A DNA stretch of 64,000 bases, from positions 868,001 through 932,000 of the forward strand of contig JAUEDM010000001.1 in the NCBI GenBank assembly GCA_033439685.1. The letters run 5' to 3'. The notes beneath the pieces are model-generated. The model made no database searches, was not told the DNA's origin, and was given only the letters and a program-made list of their open reading frames with translations. Each line of letters opens with the position of its first letter. Within the stretch, counting starts at the first letter, position 1. The DNA comes from Apodospora peruviana. Taxonomy: Eukaryota > Ascomycota > Sordariomycetes > Sordariales > Lasiosphaeriaceae. The position numbers and the translations under genes are program-made. Shown piece after piece: positions 27,724 through 37,900 of this stretch.

Positions 27724-28702
27724 TGTATGTCTGTATGTGTGTGGTTGACAGCAATTGAGCTGGTGGACGGACAGGAAGCTTCAGAGAATATATATATCCC
27801 CAAACAACTTCCGGCGGGCACAGGAGGCGGCGGAAAAGAGGCGGTCAGTTGAAGGGTCACCTGTCTCGTTGTACCGGGCCCGGGGAGCGGTCAACTATGT
27901 TAGAGAGTGTAAAGTTGAAAGAGTTTGTTTCTTTTGTTGGGTTCAGATCTATGACAATACCAGCTGGCTAATTCAGCTATATCAAAAACTTCAGGTGAAA
28001 CAGAATGACAGATACGCAAGATGTAAGGTCAAGGATGGTTGGAGGGGTTGTTCCATCTCGACATTTAACCCCACTGACAAGAAAAGGGCGGCGGGGTGAT
28101 TTGCAGCTAAGTAACTTAATAAGGGTTCTCAGCGGAGTGTTCTTACTGGATCTCCCCTGCCGCTGATATCCGTACCTGTGATCCCGTGTTCGTTCCTGGA
28201 GATCCAATCCCCTGAATTGACTTTCGGCTTAAAACATTGACTCATGTTTGGGATGAAATGACAACCACATTGTTAGTACGTACACCAAGATCTACGACAG
28301 CAGGAACCTGCCAACCGTTTTACAGCACGCCGAATTAGAGTGATACCGCTTCCTCGCCTCGACTGCCTTTTCTCGATCCGTACATCTCACTAGAATCGGC
28401 ATCTATTCCAAGTACGGGAACACACACCATTCACATGAAATGATGGATGACTTAGTACAAGCCAAGTGTTGGGTATACCAATCTTTATATTAGTGGAAAC
28501 CGACCACGGCCATTACACCGCGCCTCCCATGTCTAGTGAAATCTGTTTCATCTCATCGCTCATGGGTCGCTTTCCCACAAATACACTTCAGACCAACGTA
28601 CATCCACACATTAACCAACATTAACCAAACCAGGGCATCCCCCCTTTTTATGTCAACATTAGATAGGTATCCAACCACCCACCCACCCGCGATTATGAAA
28701 CC
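27724..28702. other. Intergenic, no gene seen
   Basis: About 980 bp holding the phosphomannomutase promoter (right of its ATG at 27723) and the 3' flank of the GPI-type CX3C protein. Several short ORFs overlap on both strands without signal peptide, domain or consistent splicing. Confidence 0.5.
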
Positions 28703-29360
28703 TTAAATCGCCAAAAGCGCAGCCAAGAACCCCAACGCGCCAGCACCATTCATGACCAGCGCCCCAGGGGCAGCAGCCGCACCGCTCGTCGAGCTCGTCG
28801 CCGCCGCATTGGTGTTTGACGGCCCGGTGGACGACTTGTCAGTAACAGTTCCAGACGGACCTGCCGAACCGCCGTTGTTGTTCGAGTCGCTGTCACCACC
28901 CGTGTTGCCGTTACCACTGGAACCACCGGCCGCACCAGTCGGGGTGGGCGTGCCGTCGGTAGTAAAATAGTACTGCCCGATGCACTTGTTGACGCAGTCG
29001 CCGTAGACCTTGTTGTCAGACGCCGAACCCGAGCCCTGCGGGCAGGCGGCTACGCACTTGTTTGTTTCGTTGACCTTTTTGACACGACAGTTAGTGGGTT
29101 GTTGTTGGTATGGGGTAGGTAGTACTTTAGGTAACACATACCTGCGAGGCGTTCGGGTTCGGCACGGCAATGCACTTGGACGTGCAGTCGACGTCGCCGG
29201 GCTTGCAGGCGTCGAGACAGGCGAGGATGGCGGCTTGCGCCGAGTTGGCTGCCGCCGTGGCGCTGTCGGTGGTCGTCGGGGGGTTGGTTGTCGTGGTCGT
29301 CGACTGGGCGCTGGCGACGAGGGCGAGCGCGCCGGTGACGATGATGGATGTGAAACGCAT
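28703..29360 (-). CDS. Secreted CX3C-motif protein with GPI-type tail
   Basis: Exons are 29360-29142 and 29074-28703, with a 67-nt phase-0 intron (GTATGT, branch CACTAAC), giving 196 aa. A signal peptide (MRFTSIIVTGALALVASA) is followed by a Thr-rich stretch. The first cysteine module is CLDACKPGDVDCTSKC (C-x3-C-x6-C-x3-C) and the second, after the intron, has C-x3-C-x15-C-x3-C. A Gly/Ser/Asn/Thr-rich stalk ends in a short hydrophobic C-terminus (GALGFLAALLAI) after small residues, the pattern of a GPI attachment signal. It is therefore probably a cell-wall or surface protein. The first module matches those of the genes at 30.7 and 32.4 kb. Molecular function is unknown. Confidence 0.85.
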
Positions 29361-30738
29361 CTTGACTGTCTGTCGTGTAGTATTATGAAGGTATTATGAT
29401 GAAAATTAGAATTATGGTGAGTGATGAAGACAACAACGAACGTGTATCGAAACGGTTAAGAGCAGTTAGTGACAGTACTGGTTTATTTTCTCACGTATAT
29501 AATAAAAGGGAAGAGAGAGGAACCTAAAACGGAGTGAGGATCTGGGAAACGAAATCAATTTATTTGTTGGAGGCATTAATATATAATAATCTTGCTGCCG
29601 CCCAGGAAAAAACACGAGCTTGTGCCTCGCTCGCCTCGCATGGATATCCAGTCGCGTAGCTGGGCGTGGCACTGCAAGGGGGTTGGTCCAGGGCGCCCTC
29701 GATTCGTCGGTTACTTGGCAGTATCCTCGTAAAATACCACACGATGTCGTACAATAGTAACCCATAAAGTAGTTGGCAATCCAACGAGCTCTCCTTCTTT
29801 CAGCTTTTGCACCAGCAGCAATATGCTCGAGAGAGGCGTTCACCAGGGGAATTTAGGGAAATCAAAGACGTGCGTGAGGCACAGACAGGCACAGGCTCGA
29901 ATGCACGCGCTTCTTGTTGTCCCAGCGCGTTTCTCCTCCTTTCTTTTCTTTTCTCGCTCATGCTCGCACTTTCTTTTATCTTTTATTGCCAGGGGTCTTC
30001 CTGCGATCGTGATCAACGTGATGTGATGTTGCTTTGGCCTTACCTAATGAGTTTATTTCCCCGGACAAGCGCCCCCTTGCTTGCGGGGCAGAAGAGCCGG
30101 TTCGTGATTCAGTTGCTTGTGTCCGGGGCAAGCTAGCTTGCATGCGCTGAGTGTTCGTGTAACCTCCACCATTGCATTAGGGCCAAAAAATGTGTTTGAG
30201 CAGTGCACACAGTGCCTTTTAGCAGCTTCAGCTCGGCTCTGGTTGCCGGGCTCCTCAACCCTTGCAGCTTTGCTCCAACCGATCGCGGTGCGTGCAAGTC
30301 GAAATAGTTATATCGTCTGATATTTTGATTATTCAAGCTATAAATCCTCTCCCCTCCCCGCCTCGCCCTTCCCTGCCGCCTGCCTTGCCTTATAGGTAAG
30401 GCGGTTACGGATACCCAGAAACAAAATCCATTCCTCCGGCATAGAAGGAAACCTCCATAAACGCCACTCCCAAATCCCGTTCCCAGATCCCAGAACACCA
30501 CGCAAAATGCACCTCGAAAAAAAAACATCAGAGTTGAGTTGGCCCGATCCGATCCTGTGCACTACATTGTCGGGCGGCCGCCGTCGTCTCTGTCTCTGCT
30601 CCTGCTCCTACTCCTACTGTTCCGGCTCCTATTACCACAATTCTTCTTCCTTTTCCTCCGGTCGCCCGTTAACGGTTTCTGTAAGTCCCCCATCCCCAGT
30701 GCTGCGTCGGACTCCGCCTCGGGAGTCATTCTTAATCC
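29361..30738. other. Intergenic, no gene seen
   Basis: About 1.4 kb between two small secreted genes. ORFs of up to 131 codons exist but none starts with a signal peptide or shows a known domain. The left part contains the TATA box of the 28.7-kb gene. Confidence 0.5.
29495..29506 (-). promoter_or_regulatory. TATA box of the GPI-type CX3C gene
   Basis: The minus strand reads TTTATTATATAC here, roughly 140 bp upstream of the ATG at 29360. The distance is similar to the TATA boxes of the three related genes in this cluster. Confidence 0.5.
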
Positions 30739-31048
30739 CTAGCTGCTGCTGGTTCGGACGGCGACGGGAGGAGCGGAAGCCGGAACCGCCAGAGCAGTTC
30801 GGATATCGAGAGTAGTCGGCTCCTTTTCAGAAACTGTTTAGTTGTATGTCCACGACGTAAAGAAACTAAAGCCAACGACGATGTACCTCGAGCGGGACGG
30901 TGTGCATGCACCGCGCCTGGCACTGGTTGTCTTTTTGGGTGCACTTCTCGAAGCAGTCCAACAGCGGTAGCGGGATCGGATTGGCGGCGGCGAGAGTCAC
31001 GGCGAATGCCGCGCCGGTCAGGAGGACGGAGAGGGAGATGATTTGCAT
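30739..31048 (-). CDS. Small secreted CX3C-motif protein
   Basis: Exons are 31048-30887 and 30822-30739, with a 64-nt phase-0 intron (GTACAT, branch AACTAAAC, acceptor GAAAAG), giving 81 aa. The signal peptide is MQIISLSVLLTGAAFAVTLAAA. The mature part opens with NPIPLPLLD and one module, CFEKCTQKDNQCQARC, exactly C-x3-C-x6-C-x3-C. The intron falls seven residues after the fourth cysteine. Exon 2 encodes a Pro/Ala/Val/Ser-rich tail without cysteine. A nearer acceptor (AAACAG) would read exon 2 in another open frame, so the tail sequence is less certain than the head. The small size, four cysteines and secretion are typical of fungal effector-like or surface peptides, but no role is shown. Confidence 0.72.
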
Positions 31049-32384
31049 TTTTGAGGTAATAAGTTGTGAAGTGGATGACTTTGGTGTTACCTTGATGGTT
31101 GCGTCACAGACACAGATCTGATACCAGTCACGAGAGTATCGTGTACCTCAACTTGGTCGTTCGAATGAATGTAATGATTAGTTCGAGGTAAGGTATATAT
31201 GGTGAAATAATGTCCGAACCACCACACATATGGACATATTTCGATAAAACCGCGGGCCGACAGCTCTCCTTCTATATATAAGACCTTCAACACACACACA
31301 CACCGACGGAGATCTCAGATGTGCGAGTAGCGTACTCTGCACACCATCCAGCAACAGGCGCGGGTGTCCCGATCCGTCGGTCTCTTCCTCGAGGATGTTG
31401 GTCTGGCCCGGCCGGGTCGGCAGCGCCGCCTTCTACCCCCCTGCTGCACGGCTGCTTCTATACGCTCAATTGCTTACTATGATTGTATTCCGGTATGTAG
31501 CCAGCCCTAAAATAAGCGCACTGTAAGGTAGTGTAGGTGCGGATGTCTGTACCTGATTTAGCTGAAGTGTGTGGGGGAAGAGACCGATCCCGCTGTGTTC
31601 AGGCAAACTGAAACGAGGCATTGCTACTTCCGAAGTCGCACAGGCCGCCGCCGCCGCCGCCAACATCTGGATAAAAGGAGTGGAAATTCGAGAGAGATTG
31701 GTAGAAACTAGAAAGTCTGTTTTGGTTCAATTGGACCCCCACTTCAATTTGTCGAAGCGGTTGAGAACCTGAGATCAAGGACTTTGGTGTAACTTTACCC
31801 GCCAGGATCAATCGGATTACACAAACCAGGCCGCCGGTCATCATGTTGGTTGCAGATTCTCAAGTTGCGAGGGATGGCACCTAGGCCGGGTAGCTGGGCT
31901 GGACTTAGCCCCCCATCATCCCATCATCCGATCCTGAATATAGATTATACCTACGGAATATAAGGATTGGATGGCTCGGAAATTTGAGACGATTGCAGTT
32001 GGATATAAATGCACAGTCTGAATTGAAGAAAGAGAAAGAAATCGCTTTGCGTCTTTGTATATACGGCCAAGTTTTTCCCGCATGCAACAGTTCCTCTTGG
32101 AAAATGAGATGAAAATGACGAATAATAAACGTACACAGTATAAGAGACAACGACGACGACTGATATCTCGGTATGGGCGGCATCGTTAGGTAGGTGTGTT
32201 GGTTGACCCGTCCGTTGCCCGTGCCGCACACCGAGTGGGGCCCGGCCTAGCCGGCGCGCTTATAAACTGCCAGGTCCCGGCGTCCTGGTATGGTCCCCAC
32301 ACCCGACACACCCGACACCCCGGACCCGAACCCTGACCACGGTAGACAGACTGCCATCGAGCGCCGGCCCCCGTACCCGCTCGC
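31049..32384. other. Intergenic, no gene seen
   Basis: About 1.3 kb between the 30.7-kb and 32.4-kb secreted genes. A short (CA)n run lies at about 31292-31303. The ORFs continuing through 32186-32384 on the minus strand are shifted-frame readings of the adjacent repeat gene. Confidence 0.5.
31193..31203 (-). promoter_or_regulatory. TATA box of the 81-aa CX3C gene
   Basis: The minus strand reads CCATATATACC about 150 bp upstream of the ATG at 31048. A further TATATATAAG-type stretch lies at about 31272-31282. Confidence 0.4.
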
Positions 32385-33621
32385 TTATTGGCGAGGGATA
32401 AAAGTCGGCCGCGGGATAAATGACGGCTGACCCAAGACGATTGATGGCCGGGGGATGACTGAGAATTGTCGCCGCAGGACAGCGTCCGAGGGTACTGGCT
32501 CGACTGGGACAGCTTGACTGGTTGGGACAGGCTCGACGACGACAGATGCGCTGGTAGGAACAGGCTCGACGACCGATGCGCTGGTTGGCACTGGCTCGAT
32601 GACAGATTGGCTAGTTGGCACTGGCTCGACGACCACTGATGCGCTGGTAGGAACCGGTTCAACCACAGCCGACAACGATTCTTGCCGCCGCTCGACATCA
32701 ACAACTTCGCTGGTAGGAACAGGCTCGACTGGGTCAGCTTCGCTGGTAGGAACTGGTTCGACAACTGGTTCGGTAGTTGGAACCGGCTCAACGACGACAG
32801 GCTCGCTGCTTGGGACAGCTTCAATCTCAGTGCTGGTTGGGACAGGTTCAATCTCAGTGCCGGTTGGGATAGGCTCGATGACGGTGCTGGTTGGGACAGG
32901 CTCAATCTCAGTGCTGGTTGGGATAGGCTCAATCTCAGTGCTAGTTGGGACAGGCTCAATCTCAGTGCTAGTTGGGACAGGCTCAATAGCCGTGCTGGAT
33001 GGGACAGGCTCGACGATAGAGCTGGATGGGACAGGCTCGACGATAGAGCTGGATGGGACAGGCTCAATGACGGTGCTGGTTGGGATAGGCTCAATAACAG
33101 AGCTGCTTGGGACAGGCTCAGTAGCAGTGCTGGTTGGGATAGGCTCGATGACACTACTGGTTGGCACTGGCTCGATGACAGACTGGCTAGTCGGGACTGG
33201 CTCAATGACAGAGCTGGATGGGACAGGCTCAATGGCAGTGCTGGTCGGTACAAGCTCGATGACGGACTGGCTGGTCGGAACAGGCTCAATGACAGAGCTG
33301 GATGGGACAGGCTCAATGACGGTGCTGGTTGGCGCAGGTTCAACCACAACCGACGATTCTTGACGCTGTTTCAGTCCACCCTATGTGATGCTACATGTCA
33401 GAACTGAACGTAATATATGCGGAAGAGATGGAAAGAGGGATAAATTATTTGCATACTGGATATCGGACCTCTAGGCACCCAACTTCACACAAAGTATCTG
33501 CGGGAGGACACGCGGAGAGACAATCTCTCACAACAACTCCCCGTCTCACAGGGACGCTCCGGCCGCTGGCGAGCACAGCGAAGGACCCCGCGAGGAGGAC
33601 AGAAGAGGTGGTGAGAAGCAT
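32385..33621 (-). CDS. Secreted CX3C-motif protein with Pro/Ser/Thr/Val/Glu tandem repeats
   Basis: Exons are 33621-33457 and 33380-32385, with a 76-nt phase-0 intron (GTATGC, branch TTCTGACA, acceptor CACATAG), giving 386 aa. Exon 1 encodes a signal peptide (MLLTTSSVLLAGSFAVLASG), an RR site and one module, CLSACPPADTLCEVGC (C-x3-C-x6-C-x3-C). The intron falls six residues after the last motif cysteine. Exon 2 is almost entirely 9-10 residue repeats of the type EPVPTSTVI / EPVPSSSVI, about 25 copies, with no cysteine. Two RRQ sites inside and after the array could be cut by Kex2-type protease. The C-terminus has FIPRPTFIPRQ. Such stalks are usually O-glycosylated and extend proteins from the fungal wall. 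Function is unknown. Confidence 0.82.
32500..33340 (-). repeat. Tandem 27/30-bp repeat array coding EPVPTS-type units
   Basis: Units encode EP[VI]P[TS]S followed by 2-4 residues such as TEI, SVI, QSVI or STAI. Units between about 32820 and 33340 are regular, while those left of 32820 are longer and degenerate (for example EPVPTSASVV). Because every unit is a multiple of 3, several other frames stay open across the array. Confidence 0.9.
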
Positions 33622-35825
33622 GATTGGATTGATTATGTTGGCTTCTTGATCAGCAGATGTGATGATGGTATGAGATACTCAAGAATAAGAAGCTAAAAGA
33701 CATGGGCTATTTCAGGTTTATATACCAATGAACACGCTTTCAAAGAGCAGCTATTACAACACCTGGACAAGGGCATCTCGCAAGTCGGGGACAAACATGA
33801 TTCCATCCTTACCATGCTGAGAAATGCGAATGATCCGCAAAACTCCTTGATCGACTGAATCCCTTCAGACCCAAACTTCGAGACCCATGTGATCGCCATG
33901 CCAAACAGCTTCGGTGGAGGCTTGTCGTCGTCATGACCAGGCCAAGGGTAGCGATATTCAGACCTATACTGCATGGGGTGTAACTACCTGTGACCGCTTG
34001 CAATGATTGGTTCCACGCCGCAGCCCTCCGATGTTTTGCCATGTAGTCGGTACGATTCGAGGTTTAGTAAACCCGTCCGTCCGGCCGAATCGTTAAGGGT
34101 TTCAAAACAAGGCTGAGCTCAGTCTCTCTTCCTTGTTTGCTATGCTACTTCCTTGCAAAATATACCGACTCGCAAACAATGGAAGACGACAATGTGGCTC
34201 TGTTAGGAAGTTGTGGCCATGAGAGTGAGTAGAAAGGGCATTCATTGTACTGCGCCTACTTGGGTTGGAATCATGAGCGCATCAGGCAACATGATACCGC
34301 ACTCAACTACACGGCTAACACGTATTCCCAAGCTACAAATCCAAAGCTGATGCATTCGCAGAATGTATTACATCTTTGTTAGGTTGAGATGCTAACTGAT
34401 AGAATACAAGGTGGAATATGGTCCGGTAAGACAAAGCTTAGTTCGCCTTGTTGGAGTTTATGCATTGCGGCTCGTCGTCTCAACGGTTGTGTGTTCCTGG
34501 GGTCGGGGAACTGGGGAATGTAACCGTCTGGGTTCTACTGGTAAGGGCTGGTCGAAACCCCGGAGACATATAATCATGCATGAGTTATGGTGGGAGGCGA
34601 GCGGCGCAGCCCTATGACAAGTGTGTCAGCCTCGGTCTTGTAAAACCCTTGAGAAGCAGATCTACACTCTCTAGCCAATAGGAAAGCTTAGAATTTACAG
34701 ACTAGGAATTACGTAGTGTAACAACTTCAAATTCTCTCAAAACCGCTTTGACGTGATTCCAGACCAAAAAACACAAGATGTTGGGGCCAGCTGGGCTAGT
34801 TTCAGCTCATTGTTGTATTTTCAAGTAGACTCTCCCGCAGGACTGTTTTTTTTTCGAGAGAACTAGTTACTTACCTTAGGTATACGACTTCAGCTGATGC
34901 CTGTTTTCTCCTACTATTCTTGTTGCATTTCACTCTACCTTGGATTTGTAACCTTCCCCCAAAGAATTCTTCTACCAGTGATATTCCATACGATGTTTAC
35001 CTAGACGGAAGCGAAGCCAACATAGGCCACCAGTTGGCCGCCATAGTCACAGTCAGCAGCCAGCGGTCCCAGAGACAAACAAACACGGATAGGGGTTCCC
35101 GGTGTAGCGTTTGTCAGTTCGCCAACGTGGTCCAACCCCGGCCGAGGCCAGTTTCCTGAGTTGTCAGCCTCATGCAGCTGCCACTTCAGGACGAAGACAG
35201 ACCGGTCACTCGATTGAGTTGAAGGAAGTCAGAATAACCATTTAAGTTTACGAGTATTTGCACCGGCCAACGGGGGCGGACACGGACTGATTGCCATTGC
35301 CGAGAACAAGGGGCCGCAAACACTTTGAACCATACCTGTATGATCAACGGTACCGATGCGTCGAGGGGATAAGTTTATAGCAGTACTCAGCACAAGAAAA
35401 CCAATGGTTCCCGTTGCAAAGCTTCTTAGTGATAGATCGGATTGGGATAAACCCCTTTATTTGATCCATAACAGGATCTCGTTTTCGAGACATTATACGG
35501 TTACTGATGAATGCTGGTTTCCCATCATGAACAGCGACAAAGCCAAAATCACCGGAAGACTGTCGATTGCCATTTAAAATCAACAAAACAGTAATGTAGA
35601 GAGGATCGAAATTATACTAGCCAACCAACCAGGGCTTAACTTTTCTTTTCATAATTCCTCTAATGTCATCTGCCTCTGCTTATCTATGGGTTCCAGACCC
35701 AAATACTTCTATCTCCTCCTGCTCTCGTCACATATAGGTACCCGAACCGAACACCACTAAATCAACCAACTAAGGTAACCACCCAATCAAGACAACCCAT
35801 TACCTAGATAGCTAAATCATCTCTA
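33622..35825. other. 2.2-kb gene-free stretch
   Basis: No ORF here has a signal peptide, known domain or workable splicing. The first ~100 bp is the promoter of the repeat protein gene. The rest is AT-rich with scattered short ORFs on both strands. Confidence 0.5.
33716..33725 (-). promoter_or_regulatory. TATA box of the repeat-protein gene
   Basis: The minus strand reads GTATATAAAC, 95-105 bp upstream of the ATG at 33621, with an ATTGG (inverted CCAAT) directly upstream. The same ten bases occur upstream of the gene at 35826-36382. Confidence 0.6.
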
Positions 35826-36382
35826 CTACCACTTGACAGCTCTCGGCATCGCCGTCCGCTTCGGCAAAGTCCCATCCGGAGTTGTGGTGGGAAGAACAAG
35901 CTCATTCACCTCAGCCGCAGCAGTCGGCTTCCCGTCCAGCGCATATTTCTGGATACAAATTTCAACCCAGCCGTCCGCCTGGGGCTTCAGGTCGCCTTTT
36001 TCGATGGCCTGTGTCTTCAAGGTCTCGCATTCACCTCTCATATCGGTCTTTTTTTTTTTTTTTTTTTTCACAGTCAGTGATGTTCAGCAGGCACAAGTGA
36101 TAGGAGGAAGAGACTTACACCCCGAAGAACGGGCGCATTAAAGTGCGCACACTCCTCAGCGTATCCCCAGTAGTCTTTTTTCTCAGGTCCGTACATGGAT
36201 ATGGCGGTCTCGATACACTGGTCGATCTGGGCGGTCATGCAATCGTCCTGACAGGCGATCTCGGCTTTGCGGTCGGCTTGCAGTCGTTGGTTGCAGCTGC
36301 CGATGCAGTACATGAAGACGTGGCTGCGCGCGCTGGCGAGAGCTGCAATGCTGAGGAGGATGACGGAAGAGGTGAAATGCAT
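35826..36382 (-). CDS. Small secreted cysteine-rich protein (CX3C pairs)
   Basis: Exons are 36382-36119 and 36047-35826, with a 70-nt phase-0 intron (GTAAGT, branch CACTGAC), giving 161 aa. The signal peptide is MHFTSSVILLSIAALASA. Eight cysteines follow, beginning with C-x3-C-x13-C-x3-C (CIGSC ... CQDDC), then single cysteines in IDQC, AEEC, RGEC and VEIC. The last ~40 residues are Pro/Thr-rich with no membrane tail. The 3' splice site is odd: about 20 adenines directly precede the AG, instead of pyrimidines. The gene resembles its neighbours by signal peptide, CX3C pairs, phase-0 intron and TATA box, but the spacing differs, so homology is less certain. Function is unknown. Confidence 0.75.
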
Positions 36383-37900
36383 TTTGCTTGCTTGCTTGTT
36401 TGTATAATAGGATAGAAGTAGTATTGTGAGAGTAAGTTGGGTTTGGCGATGTTGTGATAGGAATGATCTCTGCTATTCATCAGGCAGATGGTGGGTAACA
36501 CGGGGAGTTTATATACGAGTTTGACGGAGTACATGTTTACCGCGAGATCATGAGAAAGTCGTCGAAGTTGAAAAGCAATCGCCAGCCAAGAGAGATAGAT
36601 CCAAGAGACCGTCCGTGCTACCTGAAAAGAGGCACTGAGTATAGCCGCGCGGGCCCTAATCCAGAGCCTCATTTTGTAACTGCCTAGCTCCTTCGTTTGT
36701 GGAAGAGATTGAGCATCGAGTAGACTGTAAAGACATATCTCGTCGTCGGCGTTCCGCTTTCAGATGAACCAGAAAGCTCTCTCTCAGGCCACGGAGGAGC
36801 AGCCTGTCGGCGGTTGTAATGTAGTGGCGCGCAATGAGAATTCAGTTGATACTGTAAGCCATCTGGCCCCAAAGTATGTAAACTGAATATATGAAGACTA
36901 AATTTTCCAGGGGTTATGATCCGGGGACCGGTGGCCGGCCAGCCGGCAAACCTCCGGGCTGGGTGCCCGGACCGGCCCGGGATTTGGCACTGTACTGTAC
37001 ATTCTGCACCGACTTCCCACTGTGCTTGGATTGTCTCGAACTCTGGATCTTTCCAAGCAGCGCAGCCTGGCACCTGCAAAGGGCGCTAAATAAGATCCGC
37101 ATGATGTGCGAATCTCGCTTGGCGGCTTGTTAGGGGAATAGCGCGTGTCTGAAAAAACTTGCCCAATTCGGCTGCCGATCCGCCTGAGCGCCAATCATAG
37201 CGGCCCCTTTATTCGACTTGTAGAGGTGCGATGTCCGCCTTCACCGTCTACGAAACTTCTGCGATTGTCAGATTTGAAAGTGACCACCTAGCCTCTTGCT
37301 CTAGTCGTCTCGTTTTATCTGTCTATCGAGACAGAATCTCTCAAAGCTCAGATGAGAAACTACCTACTGCATCGATTAATAACTCTCCAGGTACTGTAGG
37401 AGGAGGATGGATTGAAAGCTTGTGTAACGAGAAGCGCTGAGGGAATCTACGCTAATTCCTCCCAACTTTTCCAACAAAAATCCCATCAGGCACCCGAAAC
37501 TGAACCTCCAATCCCTCCAACATTAACGTCCTGGCGGTTTAATATGACATCTACCTTAAGAAGATCATTACTCATGTAACCTCACACGCACTACCTGTCA
37601 GAACTAAGAGTTTCATGGGGCGGTTACGCTCACTTGAAAGCAACTTCAAAGGTTCCCTTTTGAATCTCACATCATCACCATAAAAATATACCCGTATTGA
37701 GATCTCCGTTCTCCCCTGACGCCGTATGTTTCCACATATTCATTTTACCTACCTATAATGCATTTGATTATACAAATCCAAACTTCAGTTAGAACAAAAG
37801 ACACCCGTGGAGTAAAGAGCACGATGACATTGAGCTGTCCAAAACAAACCGACAGTCTAGCTACCTAACCACCCTTCCCAAAGGAAGCAAACATATTTAT
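36383..37900. other. 1.5-kb gene-free stretch
   Basis: Contains the promoter of the 35.8-kb secreted gene and the 3' flank of the dehydrogenase gene. ORFs on the minus strand between 36684 and 37194 (98-131 codons) overlap each other in different frames and show no domain. Confidence 0.5.
36507..36516 (-). promoter_or_regulatory. TATA box of the 161-aa secreted gene
   Basis: The minus strand reads GTATATAAAC, about 130 bp upstream of the ATG at 36382, identical over ten bases to the TATA box of the repeat-protein gene at 33716-33725. Confidence 0.55.

Noticed and set aside
32186..33349. 387-codon ORF on the minus strand, longer than the chosen repeat frame
   Set aside because: It cannot be joined to the signal-peptide exon in phase and has Leu/Ser-rich composition caused by reading the EPVPTS units in the wrong frame.
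36684..37194. Overlapping minus-strand ORFs of 98-131 codons
   Set aside because: Different frames over the same DNA, no signal peptide, domain or consistent splice sites.
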